A stretch of DNA of 64,000 nucleotides from positions 312,922 through 376,921 of the forward strand of contig NZ_BMRN01000006.1 in NCBI RefSeq assembly GCF_014648655.1, written 5' to 3'. The translations under genes and the position numbers were made by a program. Positions 54,322 through 62,667 of the stretch are shown here, piece by piece. The stretch comes from Streptomyces atratus. GTDB taxonomy: Bacteria > Actinomycetota > Actinomycetes > Streptomycetales > Streptomycetaceae. Numbering within the stretch: position 1 is the stretch's first letter; each line of letters opens with the position of its first letter. Under the pieces are notes generated by a model. It ran no database searches. It saw nothing but the letters and a program-made list of their open reading frames with translations, and was not told the DNA's origin.

Positions 54322-55563
54322 TCAGTCGCCCATGGTGATCAGGGCCGCGATCGCTGGGCCGAAGGCGCCGCCGAGCTGGTAGCAGAGGTTGAACAGGCCG
54401 ATCGCCGTGGGGCGTTGGGCGGTCGGCGCGGCCTGGGTGGCGAACACCGCGAGAGTCGCCTGGCCCGCACTCGTCGTGAAGACGGCCAGCGTCGCGACCA
54501 GCAGGAGCAGTGGCGCCCAGGGGGTCAGTACTGCGGTGAGCGGAGCCAGGGCTCCGGCCGTGAGCAGGATCGTCAGGACCCGCGGGCGGCTCATCCGGGC
54601 CGAGGCGGCGGCCAGCACCATGGAGAGCACCGACCCTGCGAGGAGGGCGACCAACTGGCCGGTGCCGATCGTGGAGGTCGACCAGCCGGTACGGTCCCGC
54701 AGCAGCTGCGGGACGGTGAAGAGCAGCGTGAAGTACGAGGTCGCGAAGGTGCAGGCGAGCGCGGCGGAGAGAACGAACGCCCTGGTGCGCAGCAGCGATG
54801 CCGGGACGAAGCCTGTGGGGTTGGACCGGATGTGCAGGGCCAGCAGCGCGGCCATCACCAACGAGGCGGTCACAGCTGGGAGCGGGTAGCGCGGGATGAG
54901 TACCAGGGCCGTCGCCATCAGGGCCAGCAGGGCGGCGCCCCGGCCGTCGAAGGGGGAGCTCTGCTGCGGTGCGGACAGGTCGGCGTGGCGCATGACGGCC
55001 GGCAGGGCGAGGAGTGCGACCGCCCCGACGGCGAGGGACGCTCGCCAGGAGGCCGTGCTCGCGATCGCCGAGCCGAGCAGCGGCCCGACCGCGCCCAGCG
55101 TCCCGAAGCCTGCTGTGATCACGCCCATCCTGCGGACCGAGCCCGCCAGGCTCATCGCCGCTGTGACCAGGCCCGCGCCGCCCATCGCCTGGGCTGCCCG
55201 GCCCGTCATGGCCAGCGGCAGCCAAGGCGCCACGGCGACGACCGCGGTGCCGGCCACGATCAGGGCCGTGCTCAGCCGGAGCGTGCTGCCCAGCCCGCGG
55301 CGACGCTGCAGGCCCGCCATCAGCGGAGTGCCGACGGCGATGGCCCAGGCGAACGCCGTGACGAGCCAGGTCGCCGTGGCTGTACGGATGCCGAGCGAGT
55401 CGGCCATGTCGGGGAGGATCAGGACCGGGCTGTTGGCGCTCGCGGCGAGTGGCGTGGCCAGCAACGCCAGCCATGCGGTGGGGACATGGCGCGATTCCCG
55501 CGCGGCAGCGGGGGCCGGTGCCTGCGCGGTGGGGCGGGGGTGGGTTCGGTCGAGCAGCGGCAT
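54322..55563 (-). CDS. MFS transporter
   Basis: 413 residues with twelve hydrophobic segments. LPDMADSLGIRTATATWLVTAFAWAIAVGTPL (helix 1-2), GRAAQAMGGAG (motif C region) and SSPFDGRGAALLALM (central loop) are typical of DHA-type drug or metabolite exporters. It runs in the same direction as the cupin/VOC pair, 98 bp upstream. Substrate unknown. Confidence 0.9.
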   Translation of the reverse strand: MPLLDRTHPRPTAQAPAPAAARESRHVPTAWLALLATPLAASANSPVLILPDMADSLGIRTATATWLVTAFAWAIAVGTPLMAGLQRRRGLGSTLRLSTALIVAGTAVVAVAPWLPLAMTGRAAQAMGGAGLVTAAMSLAGSVRRMGVITAGFGTLGAVGPLLGSAIASTASWRASLAVGAVALLALPAVMRHADLSAPQQSSPFDGRGAALLALMATALVLIPRYPLPAVTASLVMAALLALHIRSNPTGFVPASLLRTRAFVLSAALACTFATSYFTLLFTVPQLLRDRTGWSTSTIGTGQLVALLAGSVLSMVLAAASARMSRPRVLTILLTAGALAPLTAVLTPWAPLLLLVATLAVFTTSAGQATLAVFATQAAPTAQRPTAIGLFNLCYQLGGAFGPAIAALITMGD

Positions 55564-55698
55564 GGCGGGCTCCGGAAGGTGAGGCGGTTGGCGCGGACGG
55601 TTCGCGAATGCGCCGAGGCGGTCGGGACAGTCCGGGGCTCCGACGGTCTGAAGCTCCGGTGGTCCGAGCAGCCAGGGAGGCTCGGTGGAGCAGGTCGC

Positions 55699-56292
55699 TC
55701 AGACCGTGGTGACGACCTCGTCGTAGGCGAGCCGCGGTGAGCGCGCGTGCCAGGCGGCCGCGCCTGGGCGGCCGATGTTCACGACCATCAGCGGCGTGTG
55801 GTCGTCGTCCAGGAACTCCTTCTGGACACCCGGGAAGTCGAACCCGGTCATCGGCCCCGCGGCCAGCCCCGCCGCGCGCACGCCGAGGATGAAGTACGCC
55901 GCCTGGAGCGTCGCGTTGAGCAGGGCGGACTCCTCGCGGACCGGGCGGTCGGCGAAGACGACGTCCTTGGCCTGCGGAAAGTGCGGGAGCAGCGCGGGGA
56001 GTTCCTCGTGGAACTCGTTGTCGGCGGCGAGGATCGCGACCAGCGGCGCGGCCGAGATCTTCGGCCGATTGCCCTCGTCCATGTGCTGCGCGAGCCGCTC
56101 GCGGGCCTCGGCCGAGCGGACCAGGGCGATCCGTAGCGGCGACTGGTTGTAGGCGGTGGGGGCGTACTTCACCAGGTCGTAGATCGCCTGGACCTGCTCC
56201 TCGGTCACCGGCTCGCTGGTGAAGGTGTGGGCGGTACGGGCCTCACGGAAGAGGAGGTCCTGAGCGGCGGGATGGAGGGTGAGCGAGGACAT
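55699..56292 (-). CDS. nitroreductase-family protein (RutE/malonic-semialdehyde-reductase-like)
   Basis: 197 residues from MSSLTLHPAAQDLL. TAHTFTSEPVTEEQVQAIYDLVKYAPTAYNQSPLRI binds FMN; AAYFILGVRAAGLAAGPMTGFD and LMVVNIGRPG complete the fold. This matches the RutE/HadB-NfsB-like group that uses NAD(P)H and FMN to reduce aldehydes or nitro groups. It is divergent from a MarR gene over shared palindromes and is the likely target. Confidence 0.92.
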   Translation of the reverse strand: MSSLTLHPAAQDLLFREARTAHTFTSEPVTEEQVQAIYDLVKYAPTAYNQSPLRIALVRSAEARERLAQHMDEGNRPKISAAPLVAILAADNEFHEELPALLPHFPQAKDVVFADRPVREESALLNATLQAAYFILGVRAAGLAAGPMTGFDFPGVQKEFLDDDHTPLMVVNIGRPGAAAWHARSPRLAYDEVVTTV

Positions 56293-56320
56293 CGAGTGCT
56301 CCTGTCGTTCAGCCTTGATA

Positions 56321-56381
56321 ATCTCAACGTTGAGATAAAAGCAGCTTGACTCCTTCAACGTCAAGTCTCTTAACGTTGAGA
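56321..56381. promoter_or_regulatory. cluster of MarR-type palindromes
   Basis: A perfect 16-bp palindrome ATCTCAACGTTGAGAT (56321-56336) and a closely related site TCTTAACGTTGAGA (56368-56381) flank a weaker CTTCAACGTCAAG (56353-56365). The AACGTT core recurs. All three lie between the divergent nitroreductase and MarR genes and probably bind MarR. Confidence 0.75.
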
Positions 56382-56407
56382 AGGTGTCCATTGAGAGGAA
56401 TGTGGCG

Positions 56408-56914
56408 ATGAGCGATGCCGTGGACGCGATCATCGGTCAGTGGGCCAAGGAGCGCCCCGACGTGGTGGAGGATCTCTGGCCAGTGGAGCTCTTCGGGCGG
56501 ATCCAGCGGCTGGCCCGGGTGGTCGACAAGTCCGCCAAGGCCACGGCCGCCGCGCACGGAGTGGAGCACGGCGAGTTCGACGTACTCACCACACTGCAGC
56601 GCTCAGGGCCGCCCTACGCCCTCACCGCCGGATCCTTCCTCAAGGCGTCCATGGTGACCTCCGGCGCGATCACCAACCGCATCGACAAGATGGAGGCCAA
56701 GGGCCTGGTCGAGCGGGTGCGCGAAGGCGACGACCGGCGCACCATCAAGATCCGCCTCACCGAACACGGACACGAGGTGACCCGGGCCGCCTTCGCCGAC
56801 CATCTGGCGAACTACGCACGGCTGCTCGCCGATGTGGACCGCGACCTGGTCGAGAAGACCGCCGAGGGCCTCCGGCAGGTGCTGGAGACCCTGGGGGACA
56901 CCACCGTCAAGTGA
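56408..56914 (+). CDS. MarR-family transcriptional regulator
   Basis: 168 residues; I choose the ATG of MSDAVDAIIGQW because GAGAGGAA stands 7 bp upstream (a longer start at 56384 is possible). The winged helix is EFDVLTTLQRSG, LTAGSFLKASMVTSGAITNRIDKMEAKGLVERVREGDDRRTIKIRLTEHG. Long N-terminal helices suit the dimer. Probably represses itself and the divergent nitroreductase in response to a small ligand. Confidence 0.93.
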   Translation: MSDAVDAIIGQWAKERPDVVEDLWPVELFGRIQRLARVVDKSAKATAAAHGVEHGEFDVLTTLQRSGPPYALTAGSFLKASMVTSGAITNRIDKMEAKGLVERVREGDDRRTIKIRLTEHGHEVTRAAFADHLANYARLLADVDRDLVEKTAEGLRQVLETLGDTTVK

Positions 56915-57666
56915 GGGCCATCGACAGTCGTGAGCCGGAGGTGACGGGCCGTCGCACCCTCAGGCGCATGACCCATGCCGACGACGACCCCGCCCGAGCT
57001 CGCCTTCAGTCGAGGGAGCGCACTCTGCGCAGGCGGTTTCGGGCTGCCACTCCCGTGGAGGCGCGTGTCGGTGACGGTCCCGGTGTCCGGGGTGCCCGGA
57101 TGTCCGGCTGTCCGACGACCAACTCGCCGCCGTGCCGGGGTGGCCGTGGCCGTGGTCGCGGCGTCTACTTCATGGACCCGGCAGGCCATGCCATGGAACT
57201 CATCACCGTGCCCTATGGCGGCTGGCCGTCGTAGTCGCGGACATCGACGGTCGCGCCCCGCACGGCGGGACGCGGCCCTCGATGCAACCAGCAGGCGGGA
57301 GAACTCCCGCGTCCCGCGGGTCCGCCGCGCGGCGCGTCGTGGCGCGGGAAGGACCTCGGTCGGGCCTGGTCGGATGGAGCGAGTGGCTGAGTGCGGGGAC
57401 GTCGGCGTGCGGGTCACGCCGACGGGTAGTCGCGCAGGGTGATGTTCTCGGCGGCCCGGCGGGCGATCTTCTGCCGGCGCGGTAGTGATGTTGGTGAGGG
57501 GCTCTCGCGAAGCCGACAAGGCGTTGCGCATGTCGGCGGCATGCTCCCAGCGGCGTGCTGCTCGATGCTGCTCATGGGGGCGTCTTCTTCACGGCTGCCC
57601 ACCGGACCATCCGGTTACAGTTATTGCAGATGCATTTTTCGCCGGGGTCAGTGATGGGAGGCGGCC
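56915..57666. other. 752-bp region of decayed sequence
   Basis: No intact gene. A VOC-protein remnant is at 57120-57234 (listed separately). A minus-strand frame near 57500-57417 ends RQKIARRAAENITLRDYPSA and looks protein-like, but cannot be named. Confidence 0.4.
57120..57234 (+). pseudogene. C-terminal remnant of a VOC/glyoxalase gene
   Basis: The frame ends GVYFMDPAGHAMELITVPYG plus GWPS, the classical last strand of a VOC domain with its metal-binding Glu; upstream codons do not match the family. A truncated gene in the island. Confidence 0.6.
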
Positions 57667-58116
57667 GTGGCTCGTTCCAGCGTTCTTGCCCGTGCTGAGA
57701 AGGTCGAACCGAATCCCTCGCACCAGGGCGCGCTCGCCGCGACTGCTCGGATGGCACCGGAGTCGGTCGAGGTGGTGGTGCGCACCCCGGATGGCGGCGA
57801 ACTGGCACTGCCGGGGGAGCTGGTCCGCATTCTTCTGGCGTCGGCCGGTGAGCTGGCCCGCGGGCATGCGGTTACGGTCCTGGCGTCCGAGGTGCAGTTG
57901 TCGCCCTCTGAGACCGCTGAACTTCTGGGTCTGTCTCGGCCGTTCGTCGCACGCTTGCTTGATGCCGGCGACATCCCCTCGATGAACCTGCCTGGCAGCA
58001 GTCACCGCGTGGTCCGCCTTGCGGACGTGCTGGCGTTTCAGCAGCGGCGTGAGCGCCGCAGGGAGGGGCGGCGTCAGATCGCCGACGCCTTGGAAGGCGT
58101 CGACCTGCCCTATTGA
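57667..58116 (+). CDS. excisionase-fold antitoxin of a PIN toxin
   Basis: 149 residues from a GTG with GGGAGGCGG upstream. The C-terminal half is an excisionase/MerR-like HTH: EVQLSPSETAELLGLSRPFVARLLDAGDIPSMNLPGSSHRVVRLADVLAFQQRR. This architecture is that of antitoxins that precede PIN-domain toxins in actinobacteria, and a PIN fragment follows 51 bp downstream. Confidence 0.85.
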   Translation: MARSSVLARAEKVEPNPSHQGALAATARMAPESVEVVVRTPDGGELALPGELVRILLASAGELARGHAVTVLASEVQLSPSETAELLGLSRPFVARLLDAGDIPSMNLPGSSHRVVRLADVLAFQQRRERRREGRRQIADALEGVDLPY

Positions 58117-58167
58117 TGTGGGTGTCACTGGCAGCCGTGAAAGACGTGAAAGAGAAAGAGGGGGAGC

Positions 58168-58425
58168 GTGGCAGCGCGGGTTTTTGTGGACACCAACGTC
58201 TTGTTTCCGTTCTCGGTGATGGACGTGATGCTGGCCCTCACTGAGGACTCCATCCACGAGATCGTGTGGTCCGAACGGCTGCTCGCGGAGTGGGAGCGGG
58301 TCATCGTCCGGGAGGGAAGGCGTTCGGCGGAGTCGGCTGCTGCGGTTGCCCCGGCAGCGGCCTGGAGGAGATCCACGCCTTCCTCGCCCTGCGCATCCTC
58401 GGGGTCATCCCGGCCTCCCGGCTGA
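58168..58425 (+). pseudogene. truncated PIN-domain toxin
   Basis: The N-terminal RVFVDTNVLFPFSVMDVMLAL and IHEIVWSERLLAEWERVI are a good PIN start with the first catalytic Asp (DTN) and Glu. After about residue 55 the frame becomes Ala/Ser/Pro-rich and unrelated; the later Asp/Asn-containing PIN motifs are missing. A different frame downstream (58335-58560: EEIHAFLALRILGVIPASRL) appears to belong to another broken gene. A deletion has fused two gene pieces, so the nuclease is probably inactive. Confidence 0.7.
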
Positions 58426-58548
58426 CCGGGCACGACCTCCTGCTCGTACTGATCAAGCTCGCCGAGAGCCAGAACCCGCGCACGACGATCGACACCTTCT
58501 TCACCACCACACCGGCCCCTCACCTCGATCTTGGCGAACGGAGCAGCA

Positions 58549-59340
58549 ATGCCCCTGCCCCTGCTTGAGACCCCTCTCCAGACCCGGCCGTTCCAGGGCC
58601 GCAACGCCCTCGTCACCGGCGGGGCCACCGGCATCGGCGCTGAGATCGGGCGGGCGCTCGCCGCCGCCGGAGCGACCGTCGCGGTCAACCACCTCGGCCA
58701 GGACCCCGACGCTTACGCCCTCCTTGCCGCCTTCGAGCGCGCAGGAAGCCCCGGAATCGCGGTGAACGCCGACCTGACCGATCCGGGTGCCGTCCAGACC
58801 ATGGCCGACCTCGTCCGCGCCGAGATCGGACCCGTCGACATCCTGGTGAACAACGCCGGCGCCTACCCCCGCGTCGCCTGGCAGGACACCGACGAGACCG
58901 CTTGGAACTACTCCCTCGACGTGAACCTCACCGCTCACTACCGCACGTGCCACGCGTTCACCCCCGGCATGATCGAACGCCGCTGGGGCCGGATCGTGAA
59001 CATCGGCAGTGTCAACGCCCGCGCCGGCCGGACGAACCTCGTCGCGTACAGCACCGCGAAGGCAGGGCTGCTGGGACTGACCCGTTCCCTCGCCCGCGAA
59101 CTGGGCCCGTACGGGATCTGCGTCAACACGGTCCTGCCCGGGGCCATCCAGGTCGAGGCCGAGAACACCCTCCCCGCCCGGCACCGTGCGCGGCCGGAGG
59201 AGCAGATCAAGCGTCAGTGTGTCCCGCGCCGTGGCCGGCCCGAGGATGTCGCGGCCTTGGTGGCGTTTCTCGTGGGCCCCTCCGCCTCGTTCATCACGGG
59301 GCAGTCCGTCCACGTCGACGGCGGCTGGCTGCTGCACTGA
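58549..59340 (+). CDS. short-chain dehydrogenase/reductase
   Basis: 263 residues from [11 protein letters not shown] (GGAG upstream). [15 protein letters not shown] binds the cofactor, [11 protein letters not shown] and GSVNARAG follow, and the active-site YSTAK is near residue 165. The ending [18 protein letters not shown] is typical of FabG-like SDRs. Substrate unknown. It is followed by a NUDIX gene 30 bp away, probably in one operon. Confidence 0.92.
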   Translation: MPLPLLETPLQTRPFQGRNALVTGGATGIGAEIGRALAAAGATVAVNHLGQDPDAYALLAAFERAGSPGIAVNADLTDPGAVQTMADLVRAEIGPVDILVNNAGAYPRVAWQDTDETAWNYSLDVNLTAHYRTCHAFTPGMIERRWGRIVNIGSVNARAGRTNLVAYSTAKAGLLGLTRSLARELGPYGICVNTVLPGAIQVEAENTLPARHRARPEEQIKRQCVPRRGRPEDVAALVAFLVGPSASFITGQSVHVDGGWLLH

Positions 59341-59370
59341 GACCGTCAACGAGCAAGGAGACAAACCGAA

Positions 59371-59808
59371 ATGATCGAACGAGTCCGCGCTGTCCTGATC
59401 ACCGCCGACGAAACGATGCTGGTCATCCGCCGTACCAGGCCCGGCATCCCCGAGTACTGGGTCCTGCCCGGCGGCGGCGTCGAACCCTGCGACGCGTCCC
59501 GGGAGGCCGCCCTCCACCGGGAGATCCACGAGGAGATCGCGGGGAAGGCCGACATCATCCGCCTCCTCCACACGATGGAGTCCGACGACGAGCGTCAACT
59601 CTTTTACCTCGCTCGCATCGTGACCTGGTCCTTCGATGACCGCACTGGTCCCGAGTTCAGCGCCGAGGGCCGCGGCGAATACGCGTTGGAGGAGATCCCG
59701 CTGACCGTGGAGGGGCTCGACGGCATCGACCTCAAGCCCGAGGAGATCGCCCACGTCCTCCGGGGAGCCATCAGCGCCGGAAGCCTCGGAGGCGAGGCAT
59801 CGCTCTGA
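59371..59808 (+). CDS. NUDIX hydrolase
   Basis: 145 residues. The NUDIX box is GGGVEPCDASREAALHREIHEE, with REIHEE intact but the first acidic residue Asp instead of Glu and one residue inserted. An AAGGAGA ribosome-binding site precedes the ATG. NUDIX genes (pif-like) are regular cargo of actinomycete integrative elements (AICEs), which fits the integrase remnant and tRNA just downstream. Confidence 0.9.
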   Translation: MIERVRAVLITADETMLVIRRTRPGIPEYWVLPGGGVEPCDASREAALHREIHEEIAGKADIIRLLHTMESDDERQLFYLARIVTWSFDDRTGPEFSAEGRGEYALEEIPLTVEGLDGIDLKPEEIAHVLRGAISAGSLGGEASL

Positions 59809-59955
59809 GCCTTCGAGCACATCAACACACCGCTGGGGTCGACACTGAGATGAGTCGGCCCTGGTGGCGTTCCTATGCACTGCTGGCTCGGCACCGTGTT
59901 GATGTCGGAAGGACTTGGCGGAGTGCCGGGCAGCGAACCGCACCCGCGGCTCCTG
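59809..59955. other. short gap before the integrase remnant, no gene seen
   Basis: Nothing recognised; it is the deletion junction between NUDIX cargo and the integrase tail. Confidence 0.4.
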
Positions 59956-59956
59956 A

Positions 59957-60094
59957 GGCCGAGCGGTGATCTACCAGCACTCGGACCTTGAGCGACAGCA
60001 GGAGGTCGCGAGCGGACTGAACGACCTCGTGCGCGCCGCCCGCGAGAGGGCCAAGGAGAAGCCTTCTGGTGCGGATCTGGTGCGGGACGCTTGA
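59957..60094 (+). pseudogene. C-terminal remnant of a tyrosine-type integrase
   Basis: After a stop in the same frame, the plus strand reads VIYQHSDLERQQEVASGLND and LVRAARERAKEKPSG, then TGA at 60092-60094. This is the end of actinomycete phage/AICE integrases, where IYQH(S/A) carries the catalytic Tyr of the R-H-R-Y set. The rest of the gene is gone. It ends about 50 bp from the tRNA 3' end, the normal position of int next to att. Confidence 0.75.
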
Positions 60095-60109
60095 ACTGGT
60101 CCAGACAAC

Positions 60110-60141
60110 AAAGAAGCCCCGGGCTGCTGGCCTGGGGCTTT
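60110..60141 (-). terminator. terminator of the tRNA-Gly gene
   Basis: On the minus strand AAGCCCC and GGGGCTT arms with additional GGCC/GGCT pairing form a hairpin directly after the tRNA, followed by CTTTG. Copies of this hairpin travel with the attachment scars at 45.9 and 52.9 kb. Confidence 0.75.
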
Positions 60142-60145
60142 CGTG

Positions 60146-60219
60146 TGGAGCGGGTGACGAGAATCGAACTCGCGCTCTGAGCTTGGGAAGCTCATGTTCT
60201 ACCATTAAACTACACCCGC
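60146..60219 (-). tRNA. tRNA-Gly (anticodon CCC)
   Basis: Reading the minus strand from 60219: acceptor stem GCGGGTG pairs with CACCCGC; D-arm contains AGTTTAATGGTAGAAC; the anticodon stem GAGC/GCTC encloses TTCCCAA with anticodon CCC; T-arm GCGAG-TTCGATT-CTCGT; discriminator T and an encoded CCA. The only complete tRNA in the window. Its 3' half is the integration target for the elements to its left. Confidence 0.95.
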
Positions 60220-60443
60220 GAAGCGAGCTGTTTGATCAGCTCCGCACCGTCCACACTGTACCCCATGCCAGGTCCCCGGCGTTTGAGCCGTGGGGCCCTT
60301 TTTGTTGTGGGGGGATGGTGGATGCGGGTGCCGGGGGCGGCAGTTGGGGCGTAGCGTGGGTGGTCGGAGTGCCGCCTGGAGTGGCGTCCTGTTCATCCCC
60401 TAATGTGGCTTTCTCGTCCAAGGTTTGTTGGGGAAGGGACTTG

Positions 60444-60617
60444 ATGGACTCCATGGAGCGCACCGTCGTCCGGTGTGCCGAAGGGCACGTTTTCACTACC
60501 GCTTCGTTCCCGATGCAGCAGCTCGGGTCCGGGCGGATCGGTCCCGGGCGGCTCATTCGCTGTCCTCGTTGTGCGCGGCTTCGGCATGCCGTGCCTGTGG
60601 TGTTCGAGGAGCGGTAG
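60444..60617 (+). CDS. small zinc-ribbon-like protein
   Basis: 57 residues from MDSMERTVVRC, with GGGAAGGG upstream. RCAEGHVFTT and RCPRCARLRHAVPV provide C-x3-H and CPxC pairs that could bind one zinc, as in a short zinc ribbon. It stands upstream of dcd on the same strand. The function is unknown. Confidence 0.7.
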   Translation: MDSMERTVVRCAEGHVFTTASFPMQQLGSGRIGPGRLIRCPRCARLRHAVPVVFEER

Positions 60618-60686
60618 GAGCGGTGACAGGCGCGCGGGGCGGTCCCGGATTGGGGCGGGCCCGCGCGTTCTGCGTATCCTCGGGGC

Positions 60687-61262
60687 GTGCTTCTCTCAGA
60701 TAAGGACATCCGGGCCGAGATCGACGCCGGACGTGTACGCATTGATCCGTTCGATGCGTCGATGGTGCAGCCCTCGAGCATCGATGTGCGGCTCGACCGC
60801 TACTTCCGGGTGTTCGAGAACCACCGCTATCCACATATTGATCCAGCCGTCGAGCAGGCCGATCTGACGCGCATGGTCGAGCCGGACGGGGACGAGGCGT
60901 TCATCCTGCACCCCGGTGAGTTCGTGCTCGCTTCGACGTACGAGGTCGTCTCGCTGCCCGACGATCTTGCGTCGCGGCTGGAGGGCAAGAGTTCGCTGGG
61001 GCGGCTCGGTCTTGTGACGCATTCGACTGCCGGGTTCATCGACCCCGGTTTCTCCGGGCACGTGACCCTGGAACTGTCGAATCTCGCGACGTTGCCGATC
61101 AAGCTGTGGCCGGGGATGAAGATCGGGCAGCTGTGCATGTTCCGGCTGAGTTCGCCCTCGGAGTTCCCGTACGGCTCCGAGCGGTACGGATCGCGGTATC
61201 AGGGCCAGCGCGGGCCGACCGCGTCGCGCTCGTTCATGAATTTCCACCGGACCCAGGTGTGA
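60687..61262 (+). CDS. dcd: dCTP deaminase
   Basis: 191 residues from a [66 protein letters not shown] (catalytic Glu and the substrate-binding Arg/Ser block), [20 protein letters not shown] and [11 protein letters not shown] are all canonical. It converts dCTP to dUTP for thymidylate synthesis in the cytoplasm. A core gene, marking the return to the stable chromosome. Confidence 0.98.
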   Translation: MLLSDKDIRAEIDAGRVRIDPFDASMVQPSSIDVRLDRYFRVFENHRYPHIDPAVEQADLTRMVEPDGDEAFILHPGEFVLASTYEVVSLPDDLASRLEGKSSLGRLGLVTHSTAGFIDPGFSGHVTLELSNLATLPIKLWPGMKIGQLCMFRLSSPSEFPYGSERYGSRYQGQRGPTASRSFMNFHRTQV

Positions 61263-61268
61263 TGCCGG

Positions 61269-61769
61269 ATGAGCGATGATGTGCGGGAGAACCTGACGTA
61301 CGAGGGGTTCGGTCAGGCCGTGCGCGAGCTGGCGCAGACCGTGGCCGACGACGGATTCGAGCCCGATGTCGTGCTGAGCATCGCGCGGGGCGGGGTATTC
61401 GTCGCGGGTGGGCTCGCTTATGCCTTGGACTGCAAGAACATTCATCTGGTGAACGTGGAGTTCTATACCGGGGTGGGTACCACCCTGGAAATGCCGGTCA
61501 TGCTGGCGCCCGTTCCGAATGTCATCGACTTCTCGGACAAGAAGGTTCTGATCGCCGACGACGTCGCCGATACCGGGAAGACGCTGAAGCTGGTGCGCGA
61601 TTTCTGTATCGATCATGTTGCCGAGGTGCGCAGCGCGGTCATCTACGAGAAGTCGCATTCGCTCGTGAAATGCGAGTACGTGTGGAAGAAGACCGATCGT
61701 TGGATCAACTTCCCGTGGAGCGTGGACAAGCCCGTCGTGCGGCGCAGCGGGCAGGTTCTCGACGCGTAG
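61269..61769 (+). CDS. phosphoribosyltransferase
   Basis: 166 residues. The PRPP loop is VLIADDVADTGKTLKLV (about residues 96-112), with PDVVLSIARGGVFVAGGLAYALD as the pyrophosphate loop. Similar to xanthine/hypoxanthine phosphoribosyltransferase-like proteins that sit next to dcd in Streptomyces; only 6 bp separate the genes, so a nucleotide-salvage operon is likely. The exact base is unknown. Confidence 0.92.
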   Translation: MSDDVRENLTYEGFGQAVRELAQTVADDGFEPDVVLSIARGGVFVAGGLAYALDCKNIHLVNVEFYTGVGTTLEMPVMLAPVPNVIDFSDKKVLIADDVADTGKTLKLVRDFCIDHVAEVRSAVIYEKSHSLVKCEYVWKKTDRWINFPWSVDKPVVRRSGQVLDA

Positions 61770-61800
61770 GGCCGGCGGTCCGCGACCGGTGGTGCGTGGG

Positions 61801-62667
61801 TCAGGGGTAGATGAGGCGGTACTGGAAACCCGACACTGTCGGGTTGTAGATGCTCGGGCCCGCGCCGTTCCTCTCGGTCACGGAGACGCACACCTCGTAC
61901 GACGCACCGTGCACCAGGTCCCGGCGGACCTCCCACTCCTTCCACTGTGGTTTGTCCTGCGGCGTCGGCCACGCCGCCATGGCATGGAATCCGATGCCGG
62001 TGGGTGAGCCCTGCTCCGGGTAGATCACCGATTTGCCTGTGTTGTCCTTCAGCCAGAGATAGACGTCCACCAGCGCGGAGCCTGACGTGGTGCGCCACTC
62101 GGCGATCATGTAGAAGCGGTCGTCCTCGACACGGCCGCAGGCGCGGACCTCTGTGCGGGGGACTTTCGTCGTGTTCCAGCGGCCGCAGTTTTCCCCTGCC
62201 GGGTTGGGCGGCGGGCCGGACTGCGAGGGGCTCGGGGCCGGATCCGGGGCGGGCGGGTTCGGCTTCGCTTTCGATGCCGGAGGCGTCGGACTCGGCGAGG
62301 GGCTGCGGGGCCGGTCCGAGGAGGCCGAAGCCGTGACCGGCGGGGCCGCCGTCTCGCCGGCGGGACCGGTGTCCTGCGCGGTGTGCCGCTGCCACAGGTC
62401 CACGCCCACGACGGCGCCGAGCGCCAGGATCACGACTGCGGCCAACGACCAGGTCACGCCCGACTTCAGGGTGCCGCGCGTCGGCGCGGGGGCTGTGGGC
62501 GGTGCGGCCGGTGCGTAGTGGTGGTGCTCGTGGATGTTCTGGTCCCGGCCGGTCTGGTACGTCCGTGCCCGGTCCGCAGGGGTCGCGGTGAAGGATGTGG
62601 ACTGCTCGGCGGGGCGGTCGGCTGCGTCGCCCGGCTGGTTCGGCGGTGTCTGTGGCTGTCCGGTCAT
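61801..62667 (-). CDS. single-pass membrane protein with N-terminal YQ..D.NI.E motif
   Basis: 288 residues from MTGQPQTPPNQPG. Residues 24-50 (STSFTATPADRARTYQTGRD, then QNIHEHHHY) repeat the motif found at the C-terminus of the upstream protein. A membrane helix follows (about 73-92, VTWSLAAVVILALGAVVGVDL), then a Pro/Ser/Ala-rich linker (to about 160) and an extracytoplasmic beta-rich domain with two cysteines (ENCGRWN, VRACGRV) and a third in EVCVSV. Its ATG overlaps the upstream stop, so the two are translated together. The short motif is cytoplasmic and may mediate homotypic assembly. Confidence 0.8.
   Translation of the reverse strand: MTGQPQTPPNQPGDAADRPAEQSTSFTATPADRARTYQTGRDQNIHEHHHYAPAAPPTAPAPTRGTLKSGVTWSLAAVVILALGAVVGVDLWQRHTAQDTGPAGETAAPPVTASASSDRPRSPSPSPTPPASKAKPNPPAPDPAPSPSQSGPPPNPAGENCGRWNTTKVPRTEVRACGRVEDDRFYMIAEWRTTSGSALVDVYLWLKDNTGKSVIYPEQGSPTGIGFHAMAAWPTPQDKPQWKEWEVRRDLVHGASYEVCVSVTERNGAGPSIYNPTVSGFQYRLIYP

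Noticed and set aside
53723..55474. A 583-residue fusion of MFS-region and cupin
   Set aside because: The N-terminal part is a wrong-frame translation of the MFS gene; the cupin has its own ATG with AAGGAG at 54223.
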